64,000 nt of DNA from Polytrichum commune (Eukaryota > Streptophyta > Polytrichopsida > Polytrichales > Polytrichaceae). Under the pieces are notes generated by a model. That model was not told the origin of the DNA. It saw only the letters and a list, made by a program, of their open reading frames with translations, and searched no databases. Position numbers and translations under genes: made by a program. The stretch lies in NCBI GenBank assembly GCA_950295325.1, contig OX485805.1:30429501-30493500 (forward strand). Direction: 5' to 3'. Each line of letters begins with the position of its first letter. The first letter of the stretch is position 1. This document shows positions 24,095 to 35,400 of the stretch, piece after piece.

Positions 24095-24506
24095 AGGAGG
24101 AGGAGGAGGAGGAGGAGGAGACGCAGCATTCAATCCAGTCAATGTGGACTTCACTGGCAGCACGCCAGAGGCCAAAGTTCCTTTTCCTTTTCCTTCTCCC
24201 GCACCCCAAGCCCCAGACTCTGCTGCCGCATTGCAGAGACAGGGGAGGGGACCGACACCATAGCCAGAGGCCACAGCCCAGCTCAGCCAGCTCCACTCCA
24301 CTCCATTCTCTCTCTCTCTCTCTCTCTCTGGATCAGAAGGTCGCTTCTCTGTTATGTTAATGGTATGGCCCGGCCCAGTAGCAGGCACTGTTGTCTCACC
24401 AGTTGCACTGCTGGGCCTCAACTGGCCTGGCATTGCCTGGCTTGCCCTAGCCTGGTCTGGTGGCTGGCAGGCTGGCAGGCAGGCAGGCAGAAGGCTCATT
24501 CCCACT
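24095..24506. other. GC-rich spacer between the inverted-repeat arms
   Basis: This spacer is compositionally unlike its flanks. It holds a GGA run (about 24097-24120), TTCC/TTTTCC tracts, a TC run (about 24308-24330) and GGCA/CTGG repeats (about 24400-24490). It resembles the upstream regions of the two real genes here. It could be a captured host fragment in a Pack-MULE-like unit. Frames on both strands are low-complexity and unconvincing. Confidence 0.55.
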
Positions 24507-24745
24507 CAATGATCGGGGAGAACCGGCAGTTAGTTACAGATGAACCGGTTGAGTTTGAGAAATAACCGGTTGATGTTCGAGAGTGCAGGAGAATTACCGA
24601 TCGTTTTAGAGGAATTTATAGAATATATATATATATACCCCAGTTTCATAAAGGAAAACCGGAGGATGTGAACATGTAACCGGTTGGACTTGCAAACACA
24701 CACTAGGATCTCAACCGATTATTATGCCCAAAAATCCTCCCGATC
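24507..24745 (-). repeat. Right arm of large inverted repeat (MULE-like long TIR)
   Basis: This is the reverse complement of 23858-24094, with the same order of AACCGGTT-bearing blocks and the ATATATATATATACC stretch slightly expanded. The arms are separated by 412 bp. Confidence 0.82.
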
Positions 24746-27125
24746 GCTGTTCCCACTGTGCTGGATCTGTTCTGTTCTGTTCTGTTCTGTTCTGTTCTCT
24801 ACTCTACTTTACTCTGCTTGGCTCTCGAACTTAACTTAAGTTAGGGGACCGCTTCGAGAGGTTTCCAGCGAGCCCACACCATGAGCGCCTGCTCTGCAAC
24901 GCGACTGGAAACGCAGGCGCAAATGACCTCACCTTAATGCCACAGCATGGCCTATCCATCGTAGCTACAGGGCAATCTGTTTCGATCCATGGTATAGCCA
25001 AGCTTTACTTTTTCTTTTTTCTCTTTCTGAGTTTTAGGAAGTGCAGCTTCATCTCTCTGGACATTCACAAGTTAAGATGTGTTGTCTGGATGATATGGCC
25101 ATCGAACAGAAGATAAGCGTTCAGTGGTAGGGAAGGTGGGTTTATACGATACGCCGATCTAACATGAAGTGCCTAGAATGAGATCAACCGGTGGCGTTTT
25201 GGATACTTCGTGTTAGATTAGCGTGTCGTGTAGACTCACTTTTCTTACGAGTGATTATGGTGTGTTTAGGTGTCATTTTGGATCATTTTGTGTTAGATGG
25301 TCGTGTCTTTTGGATTTCTTCTCTGTTGAGTGCAACATTGATAAGTGGACTTCAAAATAAATTAAGAATAACAAGACACACCCACTTCGAGGGTACGTGG
25401 AGCTCCTCGAGCGCACCCCACCACCACCACGTAAACAAGACCCAACAAACCAAACTCACCGAGGACAATCCAATGTCATATTCGTCTTATATATATATGC
25501 ATGCTCGACCATTGGTCGAGTTGTGGATTTTGCCTTGGACCTTGGAGATTCTCTATGTGGGTGTTTTATTTTGAGACTCAGCATGTTGAGAATATCCTCT
25601 AATATGTTCCTGAACATTTTAGACAACATTCCATAGCACATGGGGCAAGGAGACCATGTTGAGTAATGTTATGTTAGGTAGTCATTGGGAGGCATTTTGT
25701 TTTCTAAACCCATTATTTCATATGGGATTCAGACTTAGGGGACATAACATTCTTCAGCCTCTATGGATTATTCTATGGGCCCTTAAATCTTGTGACATTT
25801 TTCTCAAACATTGAGTTGAGCTCGGGATCTAATATTTAGTACTCTCATTTTGAACTTGAGCATGTATTGTGCCTCTTGAGAAGGGCAATTGATAGTTATG
25901 ATTGAGATACTACTGTATGTTGTGACTGCTAGCTCTCCATGTTTAACGCTACTTACTCTACTAGCCAATATTGAGAGCTAGGACTTACTCGACATTATGA
26001 TGCACATGCTAGGCTAGGCAAGGTCTTAGATAGAAAGTGAACATAAGATGGCTACTGAATAATGTTATGGAGATCTTCTTCTTCTTCTTTGTGAAAAATG
26101 ATACGTGTACCTTAAACCAACATCAAACCTAAACCCAACACTTTGTAGTTAGGCCATACATTACAGGTTCAAATGTATGACCTTGACACATACTGTCAAA
26201 TATGCCTACCTTAGTAATTATATCATTGGCGGACATGCTATTACACATGTGTTTTGTCTTTTGTGAACACTTCATTTTGCCTCCATCTATGTACATGCTA
26301 CCAATGGCAGTCCCTTCTCCTTTTCCAACATTCCATCCACTTTTTAGAGAGAGAAAACTCTTTAGGGGTGCCACATCATTGGACATATGACTACATAAGG
26401 TTTGAGGGTGTTTTGATTGATGGCGTTGCAAATGTTTCTCTACCATTGGTTTTCTAGGCCATTTAAGGGAAGGTTGCATCCTACTTCCCACCCATAAGCT
26501 CATGTATGTATCTAGAATGTTATTGCCCACCAATTATGTCATAGGGCCCCTCTCTTGGCTGACCAAGTCTAGTGAGCCGTAGGGCATTGGGTAGAGGGAA
26601 TTTGTCATACAATTTGTGGGCAATGAGAATTTAATATCTATGCATTTTGGAAGTGGGACATAGCATGTGGTCTTGCCTTTAAAGGCCCCAAAAGCCGATG
26701 ATAGAGACCCATTTGCGGCTCCAACACTAGAGATGCCTCAATGAAAATAAGGTCTTCATTGCCTCCCTCCAATCCTTTGTAGTTTTCTTTCTCTCCCTCT
26801 CTCCCTCTCCTACTTTATAAAAAAAGTAGGTCTTCTTTGTCCTCATGTGCATTTTGTTTATGCAAGCTCTAGTAATTTCAAGGATCTTGACTGCCTAGTA
26901 TGTATTCCAAGGAGAGTGCAGAAGCTTGCAAAATATGAGGAGATAACCAAGGAAAAAAAAAACGACATAAAACTTTAGTTTACAAAAAATTACTGTATTG
27001 ACGGCCATGATTGTTCAATGTTTCCTTCAATATGGTTTTATTGATCATTATGGTCCAAACAATGTGTACATGACTTAATAGGTCCCAACACCAATTCCCG
27101 TAGCCTTATCCCTTCCCCCAATCGG
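24746..27125. other. No supported gene
   Basis: It includes a TGTTC run (about 24768-24796). A minus-strand frame of 134 codons (26129-26533) has no motif I recognise and no neighbours to support it. It may be a decayed transposon protein. Confidence 0.5.
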
Positions 27126-27133
27126 TTGCTGCT

Positions 27134-27689
27134 CCCGGGTACGCAACTCCCGTATTATATGGTCATGATTATAATCACTTATAATGCGTTTTAGTCCAAT
27201 ATTGAGTGATACAATTTGTTTTAATGTAGGAAACTCTTGTAGCCCTTCTAACAAGGAATCCAAAAATGTAATTATATATAGGAAATGAACATATTTTGAA
27301 GCATATAATTGCATTAAAAACCTAATTATATGATTTTTTTAATACATGTACCATAGGTCAAACTACCCAACTTTTTGGACTTTTTAATAAAATTTTAACA
27401 TTGTGAATGAATTATATTTTTAATGGGAGGCTTAATAAATATGCAACCCAACTTTTTTTTCATCTCATTTATTTAATTTGGTCGTCACCCAACTTTTTTT
27501 TCATCTCATTTTATTTAATTTGGTCTTTACCCAACTTTTTTTTCATCTCATTTTATTTAATTTGGTCTTCACCCAACTTTTTGATCATTTTAATTTGATA
27601 TAATTTGATATAATTTTTACAAAAGCCGTTCTCTAAGCCGTTTTAAGTACGATGCCCCCTGCGTATAATATTGGAGTTGCTGACCCGGG
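27134..27689 (-). mobile_element. 556-bp MITE, copy B of the 8-bp-TSD family, inverted
   Basis: The left end CCCGGGTACGCAACTCCC is intact; the right end has decayed to GGAGTTGCTGACCCGGG. Flanks are TTGCTGCT (27126-27133) and TTGCTACT (27690-27697), an 8-bp TSD with one mismatch. It is opposite in orientation to copy A, about 4 kb away. It is longer because an ~38-bp unit (CCCAACTTTTTTTTCATCTC and following) is present three times at about 27447-27580, against once in copy A. Confidence 0.88.
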
Positions 27690-27697
27690 TTGCTACT

Positions 27698-30558
27698 ATT
27701 TAATTATGAAACATTATGGAGTTCTCACATTAATGATCCCTAATGGAACAAGCCCAATTGTTATGTTTTGAGTGAACTATTAGTCTTTAGGCTCTTTAGT
27801 GAACCACGTATTAAATGATTTTATGTCCTTCCATGAAGATTTATTTCTAGAGGAATTCAAAATTTTGTGAACCTTCAATGTCTAATCAAGATTTTAAGAG
27901 ATTAATTTGTATTGATGCACAAACAAAAATGTTAGCTTGCTAGTGAATATCCTAAATGAACAATGTTTCATGGATGCCTAAGTGATGGATGTTGCTTCAT
28001 TCAAGCCAATGAATTGTATTGTGGTCTTTAAAATAACATCATAAATATGCACTTCCAAGTTCATATTAGCAGTCACAGGCCTTGGAGTACACCAAACATA
28101 TGATTTTGTGTGGCATTGAGATTGATGTGCCATGTCGGTCGGAGTGGCTTTGGTAACTTGTCTTGCAACAACAAGTGTCATATGACATTCCCTCTAATTA
28201 CCACCCAGTGTGGGTCGACAATGAAATAGTGCAGCCCACACTAAATAAGATGCTAGTCTATGTCCATTATTAGGTGATCATATAAGGTCACTTAGATTAC
28301 GCATCTACCACAAATCCCAAGCCATTCATTTTGTTCGCTCTTTAGTTGCTTGAATAATACCAAATGTTTTGAACATTTCTAACTACAAATAAAGACAAGG
28401 CCTTGCCACTCGGTAGGGTGAAACATGAGTCCGGTCTTTGACATGGGATTGTGTTGTGTAGCAAAATGCCCATCTTCCATTTGTCTACTATGTGAGGAGC
28501 ATGTTGTTCAATATGTTTGGAGCTTCACACGGGCCACATATGTATTCATTTGGAAACCACATTTGACATGAATTGCAAGCTTTTACAACTTGGAGGTTAC
28601 GAGATTTAAAAAAATGTCAATGTTCACTAAATGTCCCAAAATGAGGCCCACAATTTCAAGTGACCGGATCTTGCTTAAAAATAAAGTGTATTTAAGGAAC
28701 CCCTATAAGTGCTATACATGGTGTATGAATTTACATGGCCCATGGGAAGCTCTAGCCACCCATTCCAATTGTGCTCACACTTTTGAAAGATAAACATTGC
28801 AATTTGGTTGAAAATATAAGCCTTGGAGGTAGGATGTTGCAATGGTAGAATATGGTAACATACATTAAAGAAATCTTCAAGTAGTCAAAGGGCATTTTTT
28901 TGGAAATGTTGAGATGACTCCAACCGGTGTTAACATTGCAAGAGAAAAGTTGTAACAAATTTACTTAAATATCACATCCGGATGGTTCAAAGCTAAATTT
29001 AAGAACACCTTGACATGCTTGATATCCATGGTTAAAATTATGATTGACGATGTTTTTGTAGAAATTACATCAAGGTTTGAACAATATTCAAACAATGTTT
29101 ACAAAATAATCATAACAACCCAATTTTAAAGAAAGACAAAATAAAAGCATGTGTAGAAATGATGGCTAAACATATTATATATTGCATGAAATTTTACGGT
29201 GGATTTTTTCATGTAATCCCTTATTTTTCAACCAAAGAATATTATTAAAATAATAAACCAAAATCTATAGAAAAAACACTATCCTACAATATGACTAAAG
29301 ATGAAGTGTTCAACACCAAACCTTAATTTTGTTTGACTCCAATGCCATGTGGCAACTTTCTCGACATTTAGGGTGTAAGTTATGTGACCTTATTGAAGGT
29401 ACGTTCAAATCCACATAAATATATGACGATTAGATCGGCTTGAGATCACAAGAGTTTGATCGAAAACTTGCCTCTGCGCCAAAAAAATTGTTTGGTATTC
29501 CTTGATTTCATCTTAGTTTAATGAACCTAGTTGAGTCTATGATGTTGATTCAAAACTCAATTCCACTTGACAAATAAATTGTTGGCCTAAGGGAGAGGGT
29601 TAAATCACCACCAACTTAAAACCAACACCCTAAAAAATTTCACAATAGGTATATATTGGTTCCAAGAATGCCCATCACCTTAACCCTATATATTTTGGGC
29701 AAATCTACCAATAATCCATACTATTGCATACAAAATCCAAAGAAAGCATATTTTGGTGCATTGGAATCCCCTTTCATTGCTAACAAGAAGAAGAAGAAAA
29801 CCATAAAGTTATTGTTTCTATACTTGGATCGTTTAAGTGACAGTTTTAGGGTGAGTTTTCATGTGGGTTGCTTGCCCACAAGATTCTAGATAATAATGGG
29901 TTGGAGGTGTTCTCATGTGGATAAACAGAAGCCACCAACCAGCCACATCTGGTGGTCTACTAGAATGTGGAGGAACGTGGACAAGGGCTGCTAGATTTCC
30001 ATGCGCCCACTAAAACACGATTTAACCTACAAAGTGCCGGTCACCGAAGGATTTGAAGACCGATGGTCTAGAACTCCATCCTTGGTAACATGGAGGAGGT
30101 TAGTAGGTGAACCCGGATTTGAGAAGATGAGAATAGCTATGTGGTTAAAAAAACTATTTGATTGAACATTCGAGACTTTTATATGCAACAAATATATTTG
30201 GTCTCCATGCTCTCAAGATTTCTTGATGGGACATTAAAGTTATCTTGTAAACATGACGTTTGATCATCAAAATCATGAGATTTGTGTTTATGTTAATTTT
30301 TGATAAAATCATATTTTGATCCTTAACCATATGGATGTGATCCTTTGATGGTCCCTCACAATTTCTCTTTTGTGAAAAATATTAAAGACCTTGAAGAATT
30401 TCTTCCTATAACACATCTCAAAATATGCAATACTCCCCATTCTTTAAAGGTTAAGTGCAGTGTATTTCCAAGGCTCCCTAAGGTAGTTAAAGATAAGTTT
30501 ACTTGTCATGAGATTCAATTATGTTAAACATACACAATGGAAATTGTAGTTCTTATCA
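27698..30558. other. No gene seen
   Basis: AT-rich decayed sequence. A relic end of the 58460 foldback family lies at about 29847-29882. Confidence 0.55.
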
Positions 30559-31002
30559 CTACATTGTTTCCGGTCTTTAGTGTCACATGCGTAATAGTGT
30601 CACTTACCCTATTGTGAGGCGTATGTTAGGTTACATTAATGATCACTTGGGTTCAAGTGCGCTTACTAATCTCTTGGCATAAGTATGTTGAATAATGTGA
30701 GGTGTACGCCTATGTTACACAATGGTCTACTAGTGACTAAAGTGTACACAAATGACACCTGACATGAGTATGCTTAAGAATATCTTCCTCTTGCATACTA
30801 AAATGCAAAAAAAATTCATCTCAAGTATCCCAATGTGCTACGCTAAATGTCATATTGTAATCATTCTTCACTTAAAAAGTTACTGATGTTAACAAATAGT
30901 ATCATATTGGCAATTAGCAGGCATATACATCACACTTTGAGACATGTAGTTAAGGCCCTTCGCTAATAATATACGTGACACTAAATGCCATGCACGGTGT
31001 AG
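30559..31002 (+). mobile_element. CTACA-ended DNA element, copy 1 (444 bp)
   Basis: The left end CTACATTGTTTCCGGTCTTT, then AGTGTCAC, pairs with the reverse complement of the right end, CTACACCGTGCATGGCATTT then AGTGTCAC. The interior GCGTAATAGTGTCACTTACCC and TTAGGTTACATTAATGATCA recur, diverged, in the copy at 38500-38921. No coding sequence was seen. Confidence 0.65.
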
Positions 31003-31020
31003 TTCTCCTCCACTACAGAG

Positions 31021-31681
31021 CAACGTCCGAAAAGTTTTTGAAGTTATTAAGGTTAACTGCCTACCTCTTTAAAAGGGCATAGGCTATTTCCGTCATGGCA
31101 TAGGTTGCATCCTACAATATCAAATTTTTGTAAGTTGAAAACCTTTTGAGTTTTTAGGTTACCCGCCAATTGCCTTCAAAACTAATTTTTAGTAGGTTAA
31201 AATCCTTCATATTTTTTAATGTTGTAGGCTTTAAATTCAAAATTTGAGTACTAAGTGGTATCCTTGGCAAGAATTGAACCTGGCTAAGCCCTTCACCATG
31301 TTTGAAGGCCAAGGATTAACCAACTCTTTTTTAAAGAGTTGATTATAAGTTATGAAAGGTTGCTAAAATTCAAATGAGTTTAAGGGTGAAAGTCCTCACC
31401 ATCTTATGATTCAACCTCTACTCTTCCTGCAAGATATAGCCTAAAGATATGTACTTAGGCCAACTAATTTCCCAATTTGAAGAAGGATGAATGGCTAAAA
31501 TCCTCTCTTTTAAAAAATTTGTAGGCAAAATTTCCTACATGTTTTTTATCACATAGGTTGATATCCTATGTTTTAAAATTGTCCATAGGCTCTTTGTCCT
31601 ACACTTTCAAAATTTTATTAGGCTAAGTCACAAATTTTGTAGGCTGCATTTGTATTAGCCTTAGGTTCTTGCCGGACGTTG
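31021..31681. mobile_element. 661-bp hAT-like element with exact 8-bp TSD
   Basis: The element runs from CAACGTCCGAAAAG to CTTGCCGGACGTTG, giving a perfect terminal inverted repeat of CAACGTCCG. CTACAGAG flanks both sides (31013-31020 and 31682-31689). Inside, short TAGGCT/TAGGTT motifs are scattered on both strands, resembling hAT subterminal repeats. No transposase is encoded. A tRNA-like stretch lies within at about 31262-31340 (-). Confidence 0.82.
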
Positions 31682-31754
31682 CTACAGAGGCTTGAAAGTG
31701 TGAATATAGACTGAAAATCTTCTAATTTAGTATATCATGAATCATGGAGGAGAA

Positions 31755-32098
31755 CTACACTAAATATTCCTATTAGTGTGGGAATATTAACATGGGCCAC
31801 ACTAATTTCCTACTCAAGGTGGATATAACATGGGTCCAAGACCCCGGGTCTTCCCTAAAGTCTTCATGAAGACTTTCAACCAACACATCAAACATTACTT
31901 TTAGGAAAGAAGTCGCAAAAAAAAACATCATCCAAATCAAATTTCTAGAAAAAAAACAATTAATGTGGCCCACAATAATTTTCTATTGAAAATTTAGTGT
32001 GGGTTGAAAATTAATGCAACCTACATTAACTCACATTATGAAAATTAGCACTGGCTCTAGAAAATTATTGTGACCCACACTAATAGGACTACTTGGGG
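31755..32098. mobile_element. Element with CACTA..TCCTATTAGTGTGGG inverted repeats
   Basis: The left ACTACACTAAATATTCCTAT, then TAGTGTGGG, pairs with the reverse complement of the right end, CACTACCCCAAGTAGTCCTAT then TAGTGTGGG. The interior repeats GTGGGTT and GGCCCACACTAAT motifs. No clear duplication of the target was found. Confidence 0.5.
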
Positions 32099-32325
32099 TA
32101 GTGGTAAGAAATTGTGATTCCGTAATTCTTACTTACTCCAAGGGAAAAAAATGAGAATATGGTCATATAAAATAAGTGACCAACACATGATATAAGTTGT
32201 TGGTCATTTGTAGCAACACAAACTTCCTTTCACATCCCTATAATGTATGATCTAAATGCAAGATTACAAAATTGAGGTCAATTTAAGATAGGACCAATTT
32301 TGATTTTTTTTTCATAATATTATTT

Positions 32326-32466
32326 AGATCCATAACATTGTGTTGTGAGACTGACAATATTCCGTGTAATATTCCCTGATATTCCCCACATTCAGTCTGA
32401 ATGTGGGGAATATCTGGGAATAGTATGTGAAATATTGTCAGTCCCACAAAACAATGTTATGGATCT
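32326..32466. repeat. 141-bp near-perfect hairpin with a one-base centre
   Basis: Arms 32326-32395 and 32397-32466 are 70 nt each and pair with about 8 mismatches, clustered mid-arm, and effectively no loop. The outer end is AGATCCATAACATTGT and the centre ATTCAGTCTGAAT. It could be a foldback MITE or a young small-RNA precursor. Flanks ATTATT/ATTAAT hint at a target duplication but are not conclusive. Confidence 0.85.
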
Positions 32467-35400
32467 GATTAATGGTATGTTTAGCCTCAAATTTTATTAA
32501 GTAAGCCTTAAGCCCGCATGTGTAACGTCATGAGAGCCTGGAGACATAAAGGGCTCCAGGCCATTTACTTCATTAAAGAAGGGCGAAGTAATTATATAAT
32601 CAACACACCTAATTGTCATACTTTTAAATTTTTAAAAATACTCTCATGATTCTGACCTAAATCTAAATGATAAAAGTTTATAAGGAACCATTAAACTCAA
32701 GAACTTTAAAAACAATCGCACAACGTAGGTGGGCCTTAAGTGGTAACTCTTCTAAAGTAAATACCTATACTTAGGGGTTGTTTACGTCATGGATCATGAA
32801 GTCGTCCCTTGCTCTTCTAAAATATATGATTGGTCATTGAACTCGTCCCAGGACCACTTCGGTTTACATTAAGAAACAAGTGTAAGAGTCACCATGGAAC
32901 GTGAGGTTCCCATAAGGTCCATTTTGAAGCCCACATTATCCACTGTCACGGTCCAACGGGTTTGGCAGTGAGTGAGGCAAAAGTCAAGAGACCATGGCAA
33001 AGAAATGTGTTTTAATCCTTTTAATATTTAAAAAAAATGCCAAACATTATTGCAATTAAGAGGAGAGAAGGGGAGAGGGTAATTTTTTTAAAATAGAATT
33101 TCAAAACTACCCTTTTTGGGCATATATTAAAAAGATCTTCACATCCACTTTTTGGTGCATGGTCACTCCTCTTGATCCACATTTGGTTTACACCTAGTGA
33201 AGGGCCAAAGGCTTTAAAAAAATTATATTTTCTAGAAATTTGATCACAAAAGTGTGACCATGAAAAAAGGCCACCAAGAAGACACACAATGTTATAACGA
33301 CATTGGATCACGTGCTAAAAATAAAACAAAATAAAATAATATCAACCATTAGAGGTTTAATTGTTAACACAATTAAGAGGACCTTTGTGATCACTTGAAA
33401 AGAAAGAGAATCTACGCTTTGACTTCCAATGGTTGTTTGCATCTACAATGTGATCATGAAACTTGAGATGACAATTCTCAATTTAATCCAATGGTTTTTT
33501 TTTTTGGTTTTTTTTTCCCGTGGAGTTGGAAGTGCCCACAATAGATCACATTAGGTTAGAGCTCACGATTGGTAAGTGGGAATACCAACATCATGTGATC
33601 TAGATATCAATAGGTAGGTATCCTTAAAATTTGTAGCAAAGCCTTAAACGTGTGTGTTTTAAGATGACATAGTTTTTAGATGGTTGTATATGTAGTAAAA
33701 GAAGGATGATTCCAACATTTGCCAACACTAGTATGACTTCAACGTGTCTCTCGAGCAATGGAGATATTAGGAGACCCTCAATCGAGCGGTCTCCTAAGTT
33801 CTTTTCTTTTCATTTGATTGCTTCAAACTAGGGCGATGTTTGTTGATCCCAATTGGAAATACAACCCCTTAATTTGCACCCTATTTGAATGGTTGATTCA
33901 CTTAGTGACCTCCACATTATTGGGTATTCATGCATACTCTAGGATAGTTTCTTGGACAACACTAAGGTGGATGGATCTTAAATGGTTACTTTTCAAACTA
34001 GTCTACTTCTCCGAGGATACCAACACACAATTAGTACAAGACGGTTAGCAAATCCAAATCGAGGCCATAGCCACTTCCGTCATATTTTTTGGAGCTTATA
34101 TGGACATCTTAGTCATCATCAACATGAACATTTCTTGTGCCATTAAATGGTCATATAGGTCTCCCCCTAAGTATATTGACTACTAAGCTTAAAATAGCTA
34201 TCATATTTTGATCACGTAGTCCGGTATCTTTTAAACGCATGTCTTTTCTATATTTGTTCTTGGAACCACACCAAACCATATACCGCTCAAATACAGGTGT
34301 TCAAATAAGATAAGCAATTGAAGCAAGCACATTTACCTTATGGGTATTGCGGTTCCTGAACATTGGTCCTCTTCCACTATATGGGTTTGAATATGAACCA
34401 GAAACCTCTTATTGTAGTAGAGCATAAAACCATCTAGTGAAAGAGAACTAACGATAAGGAAAAAATAGTGATCCTTGTCATGAACCCCACACCACAAATT
34501 CCCAAGCACTCAAATGATTGGCCTTGCTTTGTTCCATGAAAGGTCCTAAACGTCCAATTTGCACCTCATCAAAACATTCTACAAATGTGTTTTTTTTTTT
34601 TTTTTTTTAACGATTAATTGCTATGATTTTTAGTTTGTCATGCAAGAGTGACCCTTTCTAAAACGAAACTATATATTAACCATATTTTTCAATCGAAGGA
34701 AACAAATATGTAGAAGAAGATCCAATGAGATTCGGGTTCAATCGCATATTGAATACATGTTCTCATCAATTGTCGCTTCTACTTTTGCCATAGGTTGCAC
34801 TTTATATATTTTGAATCTTATAAACCAAGTAGATGAGTACGTCACTACTTGTTGGAGGATTGCATTATTCGGCATTTCATTAGTTCTACAATCAAAGTAT
34901 GTTGATGCGTTGAAACCTTGAAAGGCTAAACACTAATTGCTCAACATGTTTTTAACAACCGTAATGATTGAGGTAAATGGTTTTTGCAAGGCTAATTCTT
35001 AGTTGTCCTCAAAATATGCGCATGGTAGGTCATCTAACATGACATTCATAAGGGTGAAATCTACATTTTGTTTTTTTAACAATGTACAACAATCAACTAA
35101 AAAGGATCAACTAAAAACCTCTGATGTGGGTCCAATAGGTGGCATCTACATATTCATGAAATAATATATATCTCAAAAACATGGATCTGAGTAAGAGTTT
35201 AGTATCTTCTTCCATATATGTTAGAATGAGTGAACCTTATACTAAATGTTGTGAGGTTGTTTGCTTGTTTCAATCACAAAACCACCGTTTGGTGATGAGC
35301 ATGTACAACACAAATTAATTTTAGTTTTGGGCGAAGTGTCATGTGTTATTTTATAGTTACTTAAAACCTCCACAAAATTTCATGTGTCACATTAAAAAAT

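Noticed and set aside
24089-24565. Frames of 138 and 157 codons over the inverted-repeat spacer
   Set aside because: Low-complexity Pro/Ser/Arg and Ser/Leu composition and poly-Pro or poly-Arg from the GGA run; no homology seen.
26129-26533. Minus-strand frame of 134 codons, the longest in its region
   Set aside because: I could not match it to any family, and codon choice and neighbours give no support; kept only as a note.
22942-27314. A conserved ~60-residue frame present in two places (MQLYASKY...)
   Set aside because: Both occurrences lie inside the two copies of the same MITE and read through the terminal inverted repeat; similarity reflects shared element DNA, not protein selection.
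27407-27598. Frame with a thrice-repeated FYLIWS-type peptide
   Set aside because: It is the translation of the 38-bp triplication inside MITE copy B.
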